DNA of 64,000 bases, from NCBI GenBank assembly GCA_965203855.1, contig CBDBDN010000005.1:62001-126000 (forward strand), given 5' to 3'. How positions within the stretch are numbered: the first letter of the stretch is position 1; each line of letters starts with the position of its first letter. The position numbers were made by a program, and so were the translations under genes. Source of the stretch: Bin87 sp965203855 (GTDB lineage: Bacteria > Chloroflexota > Dehalococcoidia > Lucifugimonadales > UBA3495). Below the pieces are notes generated by a model. It saw nothing but the letters and a program-made list of their open reading frames with translations. It did not search any database and was not told the DNA's origin. Below are positions 28,276 to 37,446 of the stretch, in pieces.

Positions 28276-28932
28276 TCACGCTGCCCCATCCCCCTCTGCG
28301 GCCCCCTCTCGGTAAGCGAACACCGCAAACAGCGGATCCGACGGCGGCGCAGTCTCGGCGTTGGACAGCCCGCCCCGCACGCCGGACAGCCCGCCGGCAT
28401 AATGCATATAAGACGCTACCAGCTCAATATGATCCTCGTCGCTGCTGCCGCGCCACACCCGCACCGCTTTGGTAGGAAAGCACCGGTTGGAAAAAGTTGC
28501 GATGCACACCCCGCCCGGCCGCAGTATCCGGGATACTTCGGCAAACATTTCCAGCGGATGAATCAAATACTGCACCGACACCGTAATAACTACCGCGTCA
28601 AAAGAGGCATCGGCAAAGGGCAGGGACGGGTCGGCATTAATATCCCGCAGCAAGTACTCCGACAGCTGCGGATTGTCCGCCATCTCGGCCGCGTTCATCC
28701 CCAGCCCCACAATGCGGCGATACGGATGACCCGCCGGCCAGTGCGTCCGCCAGCTGCTCATCAAATCCAGCACCTCGGCGCCTTCCGGTATCAGCCGCCG
28801 AAACAGCCGCCCCACCGCCGCAATCGCCCCATCGTCAATATGCACGACCCGGCGGGGCATCGTATAAAACTCGGCGTCGTCGCTTTCATCCTCCCGCTGA
28901 AAAAACTCCGGCGGAAAGCTGCGCGGATCCAT
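28276..28932 (-). CDS. Class I SAM-dependent methyltransferase
   Basis: A 218-residue protein. The SAM motif is unusual: GAEVLDLMSSWRTHWP replaces the glycine-rich D.G.G loop, followed by VVGLGMNAAEMADN. Motif IV is FDAVVITVSVQYLIHP, then EVSRILRPGGVCIATFSNR. This pattern occurs in a plant/bacterial group of small methyltransferases of unknown substrate. I chose ATG 28932 (MDPRSFPPEFFQRED) behind GGGAGG; the frame extends to 28998 without support. Confidence 0.85.
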   Translation of the reverse strand: MDPRSFPPEFFQREDESDDAEFYTMPRRVVHIDDGAIAAVGRLFRRLIPEGAEVLDLMSSWRTHWPAGHPYRRIVGLGMNAAEMADNPQLSEYLLRDINADPSLPFADASFDAVVITVSVQYLIHPLEMFAEVSRILRPGGVCIATFSNRCFPTKAVRVWRGSSDEDHIELVASYMHYAGGLSGVRGGLSNAETAPPSDPLFAVFAYREGAAEGDGAA

Positions 28933-29085
28933 TGCCAAACCAAGCCTCCCGGCGCGTAAGCGGGCCCCATGCCCGGCGCACGACGAATCTCCCGCCATTG
29001 TACGCCGGCCACAACGCCCGGCGCAATCCCAACCCTACATCTGCCATCCCAACCCCTACGCCGTCATCCCGTCCCCCCAACCGTC

Positions 29086-29312
29086 ATTCCGGCGCAAGCC
29101 GGAATCCATATCCGCCCCCCCAACCGTCACTCCCAACCTCAACCGTCATTCCGGCGCAAGCCGGAATCCATATCCGTCCCCCCAACCGTCACTCCCAACC
29201 TCAACCGTCATTCCGGCGCAAGCCGGAATCCATATCCGCCCCCCCAACCGTCACTCCCAACCTCAACCGTCATCCCCGGCCCCTCAACCGTCATTCCGGC
29301 GCAAGCCGGAAT
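29086..29312. repeat. Array of REP palindromes in 62-bp tandem units
   Basis: Palindromes at 29086-29105, 29148-29167, 29210-29229 and 29293-29312. The first three are spaced exactly 62 bp, because palindrome plus a CCAACCGTCACTCCCAACCT spacer are repeated as a unit. The array fills most of the 466-bp gap 28933-29398. I see no coding potential there. Confidence 0.9.
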
Positions 29313-29398
29313 CCCGCCGCCATAATGGACCCCGACCGGCGCCGGGAAAACGGTCTTATAGATCAACCACCCGCAACGCAGCCGGCCCGCCGGCCGGA

Positions 29399-29944
29399 TT
29401 AGTAGCACCAGGCCATATTAGCCCAGCGCGTATAAAGGCCGCCCGAATAGCCCGTCCGCTCAACCACTTCAATTGCTAGGTATTTAGTCCCGTCAAAACC
29501 GTCGCTGGCGCTGATAACCCCGTCGCCGTTCCGGTCTATGATCGCGATCTGCGGATCAAAATCGTCTAGCGCCCGCACATAAGCAGTCCGCCCATCCCCA
29601 ACTTCAACCGGATAATGATAGTGGACATTATTCGGATCGGTAAGGGTTTCCTCAGAAATTTGCCAAGATGTTCGCAACCGCTCGTAGTAAGTAACCAAGT
29701 GAGCGGCCCCTTCCAGCACAATCGCCCAGCCGCCAGAGCTGCTCCAGTTGTTGACGCCCACTTCGTCGCGGACAACGTACCAGCGGGGCTGCTGGCCGTA
29801 TTCGTGGCAAACCCGCTGGGTGTATTCGTAGCCGTCCGGACCGGCCGCTTTAGCGGGGGGGGGGGGGGGGGCGAAAATTCCCAAGGCGATGACGGCAAAA
29901 ACGCCGACGCCGATCAAGGACACCGATGCAATCAGGTTAAGCAT
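29399..29944 (-). CDS. Membrane-anchored/secreted protein with EF-hand-like loop and C17 tract
   Basis: A 181-residue protein. An N-terminal hydrophobic helix (IASVSLIGVGVFAVIALGIF) is followed by five prolines encoded by a run of 17 C. The external part contains RVCHEYGQQPRWYVV and IIDRNGDGVISASD, a calcium-binding EF-hand/dockerin-like loop. The C-terminus is RWANMAWCY. No family is recognised. AGAGG precedes the ATG. The C17 homopolymer lies at codons 26-31, where slippage would frameshift the whole exported domain. Confidence 0.75.
   Translation of the reverse strand: MLNLIASVSLIGVGVFAVIALGIFAPPPPPAKAAGPDGYEYTQRVCHEYGQQPRWYVVRDEVGVNNWSSSGGWAIVLEGAAHLVTYYERLRTSWQISEETLTDPNNVHYHYPVEVGDGRTAYVRALDDFDPQIAIIDRNGDGVISASDGFDGTKYLAIEVVERTGYSGGLYTRWANMAWCY
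29855..29871. repeat. Homopolymer G17 (C17 on the coding strand)
   Basis: Seventeen consecutive G inside the preceding gene, in frame in this assembly. Such tracts are typical contingency loci but are also error-prone in sequencing. Confidence 0.85.
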
Positions 29945-30119
29945 AATGTTGCCTCTTTAGCATCGGGCCTATCATCGCAATTCGGTGAAGCGATTGTACC
30001 ATAGGCAGCCGGGCGTCGCAAGCGGTCTATCCCCCAAGTTAGCGTTTCTAATCAGGCAATTTGCGCTTGCGTCATTCATTCCGGCCTCCCCAACCATCAT
30101 TCCGGCCTCCCCAACCATC

Positions 30120-30139
30120 ATTCCGGCGCAAGCCGGAAT
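30120..30139. repeat. REP-like palindrome
   Basis: Exact ATTCCGGC-GCAA-GCCGGAAT. Two half-sites (CCATCATTCCGGCCTCCC) precede it. Confidence 0.9.
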
Positions 30140-30163
30140 TAGCCGGCCCCGATGCCCACGCGC

Positions 30164-30832
30164 CTATTCCGCAGTGTACGGCGGCGGGTCACCCCGATTC
30201 ACCGTCCCACCCAGCTCCGGCGCATTGCGCGACCGCAGCGCACTCCACCTTGCATTGGCCTCCGCGCGCATCTCATCGAGCACCACGACGCGCATTTCGG
30301 CGCGCGCCTCATCATTCATTTCGGCCTGAACTTCCGCGCGGACTTCCGCACGCACCTCATCACGCACCGCGGCGCGTACCTCCGCGGTCACCTCATCCCG
30401 AAACCCCTCCCTGATCCGGTTGATCCTGGGCTCAATAAACTTCTCGTTGATAATTCCGGCAATAGACATCAGCATCCTCCCGCTGTTTGCGAGTATCGGC
30501 GTAGCCATCAGCGTCAGCGCCGTCAGGCCAATTACTATTTTGCTGAATTCATCCAGCAGTGTAAAGGTGTTGGCGTCAGGCTCGCGCAGGCGCGACGGCG
30601 TAATTTCCAGCAGCGGCGCCGGCGGGCTGGACGCGTAGTGCGCCCCGGCCAACGCCGCCAGCCCCAGCCCCCACGCCAGCAGCAGCAGCGGGAAAAACAC
30701 CCGCGCATCCTGCCGACCGATGCTCCAAATCGCAACCCTTTCATCCGCATCCGCCTGGCACAGAAACCGGCCGATGCGGTGCAATACCGCCGCCGTCGCC
30801 CGGCCCAGCAAGAGCAGCAGGCTATTGGGCAT
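30164..30832 (-). CDS. Membrane-anchored coiled-coil protein
   Basis: A 222-residue protein with two hydrophobic helices (about residues 46-66 and 97-117). A charged coiled coil of EVRAEVRAEVQAEM type covers about residues 140-195. The Pro-rich C-terminus is NRGDPPPYTAE. GAGGCG precedes the ATG. No family is recognised. It resembles in plan the anchored coiled-coil protein at 56119 (helices, then repeats), though the sequences differ. Confidence 0.6.
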   Translation of the reverse strand: MPNSLLLLLGRATAAVLHRIGRFLCQADADERVAIWSIGRQDARVFFPLLLLAWGLGLAALAGAHYASSPPAPLLEITPSRLREPDANTFTLLDEFSKIVIGLTALTLMATPILANSGRMLMSIAGIINEKFIEPRINRIREGFRDEVTAEVRAAVRDEVRAEVRAEVQAEMNDEARAEMRVVVLDEMRAEANARWSALRSRNAPELGGTVNRGDPPPYTAE

Positions 30833-30921
30833 TTCGCCTCGCAGTCAAAGCAGCCTTGCCTCCGTGTAGCGTTTCCAACTAGGCGGTTTAGTTTCCCATC
30901 ATCCCGAACCCCCCAACCATC

Positions 30922-31066
30922 ATTCCGGCGCAAGCCGGAATCCCCCACCCCGCAACCAGCATTCCGCACCCCCTCAACCGTCATTCCGGCGCAAGCCGGA
31001 ATCCACCCACTCCGCAACCATCATTCCCGCCCCCCCCCCAACCGTCATTCCGGCGCAAGCCGGAAT
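30922..31066. repeat. Three REP palindromes
   Basis: Exact copies at 30922-30941, 30983-31002 and 31047-31066, again about 61-64 bp apart. They occupy the gap 30833-31157, where nothing else is seen. Confidence 0.9.
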
Positions 31067-31157
31067 CCACCCACTCCGATGGACTCGCCCTACGCCGAAA
31101 TGACGGACCCATACCCGGGCCACCCAAAAAGAAACGCCGGCCCGCCGTCCCCGCCGC

Positions 31158-32186
31158 CTAACTTTCGTCCACCCGGTACACCCGCACCGCGGTGTCGTGG
31201 AACATCGCCGCCCGCTCCGCAGACGAATACCCCGCCGACAGCCGCTTGAACGCGTTGTACATCACATTGTACGAGTAGGACACCTTGTCCACCGGAAAGT
31301 TGCTCTCAAACATACACCGCTCCGGGCCGAACTGCTCTATGCAGTAGTGCATCAGCGGCCCCATGCTCCGCGCCAGCTCCTCCGAACCCGCCGGAACATC
31401 CCGCAAATGCCAGTCAAACCCCGTCCGCGGCATCCCGATGCCGCCCAGCTTGATGACCACATTCGGCGCAGACGCCGCCGCCGCAATGCCCCGGCGCCAG
31501 GTTCCCATCACCTCATCGTCATTCCCAGCGTAAGGCCCCACCCGCAGCAGCCCGCCAATATGGTTCAGTACGATGGTCAGGTCAGGGACGGCCTTGGCGA
31601 ACTCCGCCAGCTCCGGCAGCTGCGGAAAGTACATCCACCCTTCCAGCGACAGCCCCATCGCCGCCAGTACGCGCGCGCCCGCCCGAAAGTCGTCGCTGCC
31701 CATCTGCTGCGGCATACGATGCGCCGCAGTGTTCTCAACCTCCGGATGCGGATCCCAGGTAACCGAATGCCGGATGCCGCGAAAACGGTTAGGACTCGCC
31801 GCCTGCAACGCCTCCAATACCGGCTTGACTCCGTCGCCCAGGTTCAAGTTGGCGTGTCCCACGATAGACGCTGCCGCCCGCCCCGGGCCGTACAACCCGC
31901 TGGCCGATGCCGCCGCCAGCCCTTGCACAAACTCAACCTCCCCAACCGGCCGCATCTCCTCAGGCCCCGAACTGCGGTACATTGACCGCGCCTCTACGAA
32001 CACCGTAGAGGTTACATTATGGCCGCTGTTGATGTCGTCCGCCAGCTCATGCAGCAGGTAGCGCTGATACGGAATCCGCTCCGTGCGGTAATCCCAAAAA
32101 TGATGATGCGGGTCGCAAATCGCTATCTCCGGCTCCAGCGTCTCCTCTTCCCGAAGCGCGTGCCAGTCATTGCCTCCAAATGGCAT
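31158..32186 (-). CDS. Amidohydrolase family (COG3618-like metal-dependent hydrolase)
   Basis: A 342-residue TIM-barrel enzyme. Metal and active-site segments are ICDPHHHFWDYR, RFRGIRHSVTWDPHPE, TIVLNHIGGLLRVGPY and CMFESNFPVDKVSYSY, as in COG3618 lactonases and amidohydrolases. The substrate is not evident. CAGGAGGCAGG precedes the ATG. It is divergent from the AhpD-like gene at 32399. Confidence 0.88.
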   Translation of the reverse strand: MPFGGNDWHALREEETLEPEIAICDPHHHFWDYRTERIPYQRYLLHELADDINSGHNVTSTVFVEARSMYRSSGPEEMRPVGEVEFVQGLAAASASGLYGPGRAAASIVGHANLNLGDGVKPVLEALQAASPNRFRGIRHSVTWDPHPEVENTAAHRMPQQMGSDDFRAGARVLAAMGLSLEGWMYFPQLPELAEFAKAVPDLTIVLNHIGGLLRVGPYAGNDDEVMGTWRRGIAAAASAPNVVIKLGGIGMPRTGFDWHLRDVPAGSEELARSMGPLMHYCIEQFGPERCMFESNFPVDKVSYSYNVMYNAFKRLSAGYSSAERAAMFHDTAVRVYRVDES

Positions 32187-32398
32187 AATCCTGCCTCCTG
32201 TACGCCGCTAATTTGCGCCCGCAGCGCCCTAACCCAATGCGATGCGCCCGCAGCGACCGCCATCATACCACAACCGCATCCCATACTCGGCCCCATTCTC
32301 CCGTTCCCCCGGTAACAGGGTAACGGTAAAATGCACCAACCCCACGTATCTGGTAGCCTGTACGCATCCAACACAACCCCCCAGCGAGGTTAGCCCCT

Positions 32399-32788
32399 AT
32401 GCCCGAAAGCAACAACCCACAAAGCCCAGACGCCCAGCGCCTGATTAACGAAGCCGCCCAAACCCGCGGCTATACCCTGGAAATGCACCGCATCAACGCC
32501 CTCGCCGACCCGGAATGGACGCAGAAATACGGCGAATTCATCGCAGCCACCTACACCGGCCAGCGCCTCCTGGACCGCAAAACCAAAGAGCTCCTCCAAA
32601 TCTGCGTCGAAACCGCCCTCCGCGCCGACCAGGAGCAGATCCAGGCCCACATCCGCGTTGCCCTCAACGAAGGCGCATCTCCCCGCGAAATCCTGGAAGC
32701 GATGCAGGCCGTCATCGCCCCCATGGGCGCCCTCGCCTTCCGCCGCGGCGTCCAGGCCTGGGCCGCCGAAACCGGCTTTCAATACTAA
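32399..32788 (+). CDS. Carboxymuconolactone decarboxylase / AhpD-like protein
   Basis: A 129-residue helical protein with the CMD core LLDRKTKELLQICVETALRA...QIQAHIRVALNEGASPREILEAM. The usual AhpD CxxC is absent: the corresponding Cys is single (ICVETA). Redox activity like AhpD is therefore unlikely, and a gamma-carboxymuconolactone decarboxylase-like or unknown function is more plausible. GAGG lies upstream of the ATG. Confidence 0.88.
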   Translation: MPESNNPQSPDAQRLINEAAQTRGYTLEMHRINALADPEWTQKYGEFIAATYTGQRLLDRKTKELLQICVETALRADQEQIQAHIRVALNEGASPREILEAMQAVIAPMGALAFRRGVQAWAAETGFQY

Positions 32789-32945
32789 CCTCGCAAACTG
32801 CGCCGGGATGCCCCGTTGTGTACAATAAACCACGACCGCAGCCCGGCGCAGACTGCCGCACCACGCCGCACAACCCCGGCGCAATCGCCGGCTTAATCGT
32901 AGCGGGCCTAATCGTAGCGGGCTCAATCATAGAGGTAACCCCCCA

Positions 32946-34769
32946 ATGTCAGCGCTGAATGTCGCCAACCGCACCCTGGCGATTATGGACAATCTGCGGT
33001 TCCTGCGCCATCTCAACAACGAATGCGTTGACCTGATTGCCATCGACCCCCCCTTCGCCGCCAACGAAACCTTTACCGGCCGTCCCCGCCCGCCCGTCAG
33101 CGACGCCGAATATGCCGAGGAACTGGCGTTGGCGCAATCCCACGGCGCCCGGCACAACGAGGGCCGCGGCGAAACCCGCGTCCGCGACATCTGGAACTGG
33201 GATGCCGATACCCACCCGGATTGGAAAATGGCCATTGAGGACGACTACCCCGCCATCCACGCCGTCATTGCAGCCGTTGAAGCCTGCGCTACCGAAAACG
33301 AAGCCGCCTACATCGCTTTTATGGCCGCCCGACTGCTGGAATGCCACCGCGTCCTCAAGCCCGCCGGCAGCCTCTACCTGCACTGCGACGACCACGCCAA
33401 CGGCTACCTCCGTATGCTGATGGACGCCATCTTCGGCGCCGGCAACTTCCGCAACGAAGTCGCATGGCGACGCAGCGGCGGCCGCTCCGACTCCCAGAAA
33501 TGGGGCCGCACCCACGACCGCTTGCTGTATTACGGCAAAAGCGAATCGTCTGTTTGGAACCAGCAATATCAGCCCCACAACCCGGAATATGTTCGCCGCA
33601 ACTATCGGTACGACGACAACGACGGGCGCGGGGCTTATCGCAAGCTGCCCCTGCACGCCGCCGGCGCCAGCGGCGGCGATTCCGGCTCCCCTTGGCGCAA
33701 CTACGACCCCAACTCCCACAACCGCCACTGGTCAACCCCCATCCGCGGCGTGATGCACCAGTACATCATTGACCACAATATAATCCCCGGCTGGCCCAGC
33801 CAATACCCCACGACTCACCACAAATTGGATGCCTTGGACCAGCACGGCCTTTTGGTTCATTCCGACAACTACCTGCCCGACCTTAAAACCTACCTCGCCG
33901 CTACCAAAGGTATCGCCGCTACGGACTTCATCACCGATATTCCCATGGCGTCCGGCCGCGAGAGAACCGGCTACGCCACCCAAAAGCCCCTGGAACTCTA
34001 CGAGCGCATCATCGCCGCCAGCTCCAACCCCGGCGACATCGTGCTGGATGTATTCGCCGGCTGCGCTACCACCGCCGTCGCCGCCGAGCGCCTGGGCCGC
34101 CAGTGGGTAGCCTGCGATATGGCCTACCGCGCCTGGACGATGCTCAAACGCCGTTTCTATCTCAACGGCTTTATGCTTACGGATATGACCGATGCCACCA
34201 AAGACGCCTTGGCGTCCGTCAGCAAAGGCCGGGGCTTCCAGGAACCCCAGCAGTGGACCGCCAGCCGCACCATCGGCCCCAATGAACTGCCAACCCGGAC
34301 CGATACCGACCCGGCGCCGCATCACCAGCTGCCGGCCGCACAACGCCCCGGCCGGCAGAGTACGCAGTCCGCATCCTGGTCCGGCCGCATCCCCAAAGAG
34401 GACGCCAAGCAGCTGCTCATCAATCGCTTCGGCCCGGTATGCTGGGGCTGCGGCTACGAACCCCGCCGCCCCAACGGCAGCCTGGACGAAACCCTGCTGG
34501 AAGTTGACCACATCCGCGCCCGCCGCGCCGCCGCAGGTACGCCCGGCAACGACGAACTCTACAACCTGGCCCTCCTGCACCGCACCTGCAACGGCATCAA
34601 GCGCAACCGTCTCACCCTAGAGGAACTCCGCAGCCACAACGCCATGCACGGCCTCCTCTATGTCAACAGCCTTGCCGACCTGGTCGACCTATACGAAGCC
34701 ACCCAGTTTGCCGCCGAGCAAATCGCCATACACACCGCCGCCCACGGCCTCCAACCCGGCATCACCTAA
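32946..34769 (+). CDS. Beta-class DNA methyltransferase fused to an HNH endonuclease
   Basis: A 607-residue protein. The N-terminal two-thirds is an amino-methyltransferase in beta order: motif IV AIDPPF near residue 34, a central target-recognition region, then TQKPLELYERII and the SAM motif VLDVFAGCATTAVAAERLGR near residue 369. A linker (about 405-480) leads to an HNH domain: CWGCGYEPRRPNG near 498, LLEVDHIRAR near 520, and LLHRTCNGIKRNR near 545. Both active sites look intact. This suggests a single-polypeptide restriction-modification enzyme. GAGGT precedes the ATG, and no separate R, S or M gene lies beside it. Confidence 0.88.
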   Translation: MSALNVANRTLAIMDNLRFLRHLNNECVDLIAIDPPFAANETFTGRPRPPVSDAEYAEELALAQSHGARHNEGRGETRVRDIWNWDADTHPDWKMAIEDDYPAIHAVIAAVEACATENEAAYIAFMAARLLECHRVLKPAGSLYLHCDDHANGYLRMLMDAIFGAGNFRNEVAWRRSGGRSDSQKWGRTHDRLLYYGKSESSVWNQQYQPHNPEYVRRNYRYDDNDGRGAYRKLPLHAAGASGGDSGSPWRNYDPNSHNRHWSTPIRGVMHQYIIDHNIIPGWPSQYPTTHHKLDALDQHGLLVHSDNYLPDLKTYLAATKGIAATDFITDIPMASGRERTGYATQKPLELYERIIAASSNPGDIVLDVFAGCATTAVAAERLGRQWVACDMAYRAWTMLKRRFYLNGFMLTDMTDATKDALASVSKGRGFQEPQQWTASRTIGPNELPTRTDTDPAPHHQLPAAQRPGRQSTQSASWSGRIPKEDAKQLLINRFGPVCWGCGYEPRRPNGSLDETLLEVDHIRARRAAAGTPGNDELYNLALLHRTCNGIKRNRLTLEELRSHNAMHGLLYVNSLADLVDLYEATQFAAEQIAIHTAAHGLQPGIT

Positions 34770-34849
34770 CCCCCGGCCAAATACCGCCCTCATTCCCAAC
34801 ATATACCGTCACCCCGCCCGACCTACCGTCATCCCGCCCCCCACCCGTC

Positions 34850-35085
34850 ATTCCGGCGCAAGCCGGAATCCAACCCTCAAAACCACAACCATCATTCTCC
34901 CACTACCACCGTCACGCCGTCCGCCCTACCGCCATCCCGCCTCCCAACCGTCATTCCTAGCCACCCCCAACCAGCATTCCCGCACCCCCACCCGTCATTC
35001 CGGCGCAAGCCGGAATCTATGGCTGCCAGTTCAATTACCGTCGTAGCGGATTACAACGCTGGATCCCGGCGCAAGCCGGAACGAC
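34850..35085. repeat. REP palindromes (two exact, one degenerate)
   Basis: Exact copies at 34850-34869 and 34997-35016, and a degenerate one at 35062-35085. Many CCGTCATTCC/ACCGTCA half-sites lie between. They fill the gap 34770-35130; no gene is seen. Confidence 0.88.
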
Positions 35086-35130
35086 GGCAGTAGCGCGCCC
35101 GCCGCGCGCATAAAACCCCCACCCCCACCG

Positions 35131-36564
35131 TCAGCCCTCACCCGGCACATTCCGATGCCCCCACAGCGGATGCCGGAAAGTAGGCGCCAGCGCCGGGTTC
35201 AGCTGCCGCCGCCGTTCCGCCGTACCGCCGTCAACCGCCGCCGCAACATCCGGTTCGGCAGCCCCCGCCATCCCCGGACGCCGCGCCGTAGCCCGATGCG
35301 CCGGCCCCCGGGCATTCAGCCGATTCAGCTGCCGCGCCAGCTCTTGCAAGCTGTGCAAGTTATGCGCCGGCAGAAAGTCATCAACATACGGCAGCGCCGC
35401 CTGCATCCCCCGCGTCAGCGGCTGGTAATCCGCCGAACCCAGCAGCGGATTCAGCCAAATCAAACGGTGGCAGCTGCGTTGCAGCCGCGCCATCTCTTTG
35501 GACAGCAGCTCCGGCTCCCCCCGATCCCAGCCGTCGGAAATTATCAATGCCACGGCGCCGCTTCGCAGCGTCCGCCGCGCCCAGCCGTAATTGAACGCCT
35601 TTATCGCCTCTCCAATCCGCGTGCCGCCCGCCCAGTCCGGCACAACCCGCGCCACTTCCGACACCGCCCGGTCAACCCCCCGATGCTCCAAATGCCGCGT
35701 GATGCGCGTCAGCCGGGTCGCAAACAAAAACGCCTCCACCGGCTGCCCGCTGCCCGCTACGGTATGGACGAAATGCAGCAGCATCCGCGTGTACCGTTCC
35801 ATCGACCCGCTGACATCGCAGATTAGAACCAGCGGACGCGGACGGGCTTTACGCCGGCGATGCGCCAGTTCCAGCATTTCGCCGCCATAGGACAGGCTGC
35901 GGCGCATACTCCGCCGCAAGTCAATCGCACCGCCGGCCCGGTTGTCCCAGGCCAAACGACGAGTGCGCCGCCGCCCCAAATCCCACTCCAGCTCCGCCAT
36001 CATTTCCTGCGCCGCCGCCATTTCCGACAGCGTATATTCGGCAAAATCCCGCTGCCGCAGCGCTTCCCGCGCGCTGAAAGACCGCTGCAAGTCAACCACC
36101 GGCTGCCTTTCCCCGGCGTCATCCGGCGGCAAATCATCGCCCGGCGGCCCGTCCGCCGTATCCTCCCGATGCGGCATTATGCGGGGCGTGCGGTAGCGCC
36201 GTTCCTCTCCCATTGAGCGCAAATCCCGCATACTGCGCCCGTGCGCCGGCCGCCGCCAGAACACCTGAAACGCCTCGTCAAACCGCGCCAGGTCGCTTTG
36301 ACGATGCACCAGCAAAGCCCGCGCCGCCAGCCGAAAATCGTTCCGGCTCCCCCCGATGGGGATATACTCGGCAGCCCGCACCAAGTCCAGCATATTCGCC
36401 GTGCCAAAATCCAGACCTAGCCGCCGCAGCGTCTCCCCAAAAATCAGCAGGTTAGCCAGAATAGCCCCATCGCCAACATCAGCCGGCGCCGTATGCATAT
36501 TAACCGGCTGCGAGCTCCCCGGATGCAAATTGCCCGGCTGCGAATCGATATATGCGGCAGTCAT
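35131..36564 (-). CDS. VWA-domain CoxE-like protein
   Basis: A 477-residue protein. The MIDAS motif is LICDVSGSMERYTRM near residue 250, with the later Thr/Asp positions in DWAGGTRIGEAI and IISDGWDRGEPELLS. The 240-residue N-terminal region is helical and basic. CoxE proteins usually act with a MoxR-type AAA+ ATPase (CoxD) in metal-cofactor maturation of CO-dehydrogenase-like enzymes. No ATPase gene is adjacent, so here it is solitary. ATG 36498 (MHTAPADVGDGA) behind GGGGAG may be the true start. Confidence 0.88.
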   Translation of the reverse strand: MTAAYIDSQPGNLHPGSSQPVNMHTAPADVGDGAILANLLIFGETLRRLGLDFGTANMLDLVRAAEYIPIGGSRNDFRLAARALLVHRQSDLARFDEAFQVFWRRPAHGRSMRDLRSMGEERRYRTPRIMPHREDTADGPPGDDLPPDDAGERQPVVDLQRSFSAREALRQRDFAEYTLSEMAAAQEMMAELEWDLGRRRTRRLAWDNRAGGAIDLRRSMRRSLSYGGEMLELAHRRRKARPRPLVLICDVSGSMERYTRMLLHFVHTVAGSGQPVEAFLFATRLTRITRHLEHRGVDRAVSEVARVVPDWAGGTRIGEAIKAFNYGWARRTLRSGAVALIISDGWDRGEPELLSKEMARLQRSCHRLIWLNPLLGSADYQPLTRGMQAALPYVDDFLPAHNLHSLQELARQLNRLNARGPAHRATARRPGMAGAAEPDVAAAVDGGTAERRRQLNPALAPTFRHPLWGHRNVPGEG

Positions 36565-36590
36565 ATCGGTTACCGCAATGCAACGCCCCG

Positions 36591-36917
36591 CTACGATACC
36601 GCAACGGCGTCGGCAACTATGGCGGCATCCGCAGCGTCGGGCGCGGCGGCGGCAATGCTCTCCGACCTCCCCAACGGCCGGCCGTCATACCGACTGGCGC
36701 CGTAGCTGATTTCCACCGGATGCAGCACTTCGTACTCGCCCCAGAAATAGCGTCCGTGCGTCTGCTTCAGCGTTTCCACCGATAGCGCGGAAATCACCAC
36801 ATACTCCATCCGACCGGCAAAAACGAGCGGCATCGGCAGCCCGGCGCAATGCCGCAGAATGTACGATATGGGAATGCCGCTGTCAATAGACGCCGGCCAT
36901 ACTGAATTCCAGCCCAT
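36591..36917 (-). CDS. Small hypothetical protein
   Basis: A candidate protein of 108 residues, starting ATG 36917 (MGWNSVWPASIDSGIPISYI). The centre reads MEYVVISALSVETLKQTHGR and YFWGEYEVLHPVEISYGASR, which looks protein-like. The last 25 residues are Ala-rich. The frame continues upstream through a REP palindrome and antisense to the next gene, so the start is uncertain. No family recognised. Confidence 0.45.
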   Translation of the reverse strand: MGWNSVWPASIDSGIPISYILRHCAGLPMPLVFAGRMEYVVISALSVETLKQTHGRYFWGEYEVLHPVEISYGASRYDGRPLGRSESIAAAAPDAADAAIVADAVAVS

Positions 36918-36938
36918 CTTATAGTACGATTTGCCGTC

Positions 36939-36958
36939 ATTCCGGCTTAAGCCGAAAT
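36939..36958. repeat. REP-like palindrome, variant loop
   Basis: ATTCCGGC-TTAA-GCCGAAAT: one arm mismatch and a TTAA loop. It is flanked by CGTC and GACG. Confidence 0.75.
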
Positions 36959-37115
36959 GACGGTTGCAGGGTTCGGAATGACGAAAGAAAATCAAACCGC
37001 CTAATCGGAGACGCGGCCCTGTTGTATAACGGGCGTTGACATCATGGGGGCGGGGGTTACAATCGTTATCCCCACTCCAAACGGTAAAATTGAAATGAAT
37101 TATGGAGGCGCAACG

Positions 37116-37436
37116 ATGATCAAGGGCGAATTGGGGCCGGAGCCGATCCGCTATTACACCGAGCCGGTGCCGGCGAATCTGAAGTACCTGGAAATGCACA
37201 AGGATCCCTTTCCGACGCCGGAGGAAGCGCAGGTCTGGTTCCAGCTGGGCGACCGGCGCAAAACCGCATTTGTGCCGCTGCGGATTGTGAACGAGGCCAA
37301 TGGCACCGTAACCGCATCGCTGCTTGGCGAACGCGCCGGCAAGATCCTGGTGTCGTTCCCGCCGACCAACTTCGGGCAAACCGGGTTTGCCGCTTTGGAA
37401 TCGGAACTCGAGGCAATTGTGCTGGAAACCCCTTAA
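37116..37436 (+). CDS. Hypothetical protein upstream of dcd
   Basis: A 106-residue protein (MIKGELGPEPIRYYTEPVP...) with a predicted beta-rich C-terminal half (KTAFVPLRIVNEANGTVTAS, AGKILVSFPPTNFGQTGF). No family recognised. GGAGG lies 8 nt before ATG 37116, which outweighs the in-frame upstream ATGs. It ends 10 nt before the dCTP deaminase reading frame and is probably co-transcribed with it. Confidence 0.65.
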   Translation: MIKGELGPEPIRYYTEPVPANLKYLEMHKDPFPTPEEAQVWFQLGDRRKTAFVPLRIVNEANGTVTASLLGERAGKILVSFPPTNFGQTGFAALESELEAIVLETP

Positions 37437-37446
37437 TGCGGAGGGC

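Noticed and set aside
28087..28959. Plus-strand open frame of 290 codons
   Set aside because: Antisense of the methyltransferase; Pro/His/Arg-rich shadow.
29081..29312. Possible CRISPR array
   Set aside because: The repeated unit is a palindrome embedded in a tandem duplication, the spacers are near-identical and no cas gene is present.
30152..31249. Plus-strand open frame of 365 codons
   Set aside because: Runs through several REP palindromes and opposite to a coiled-coil gene; the RHSGASRN-like repeats come from the palindromes.
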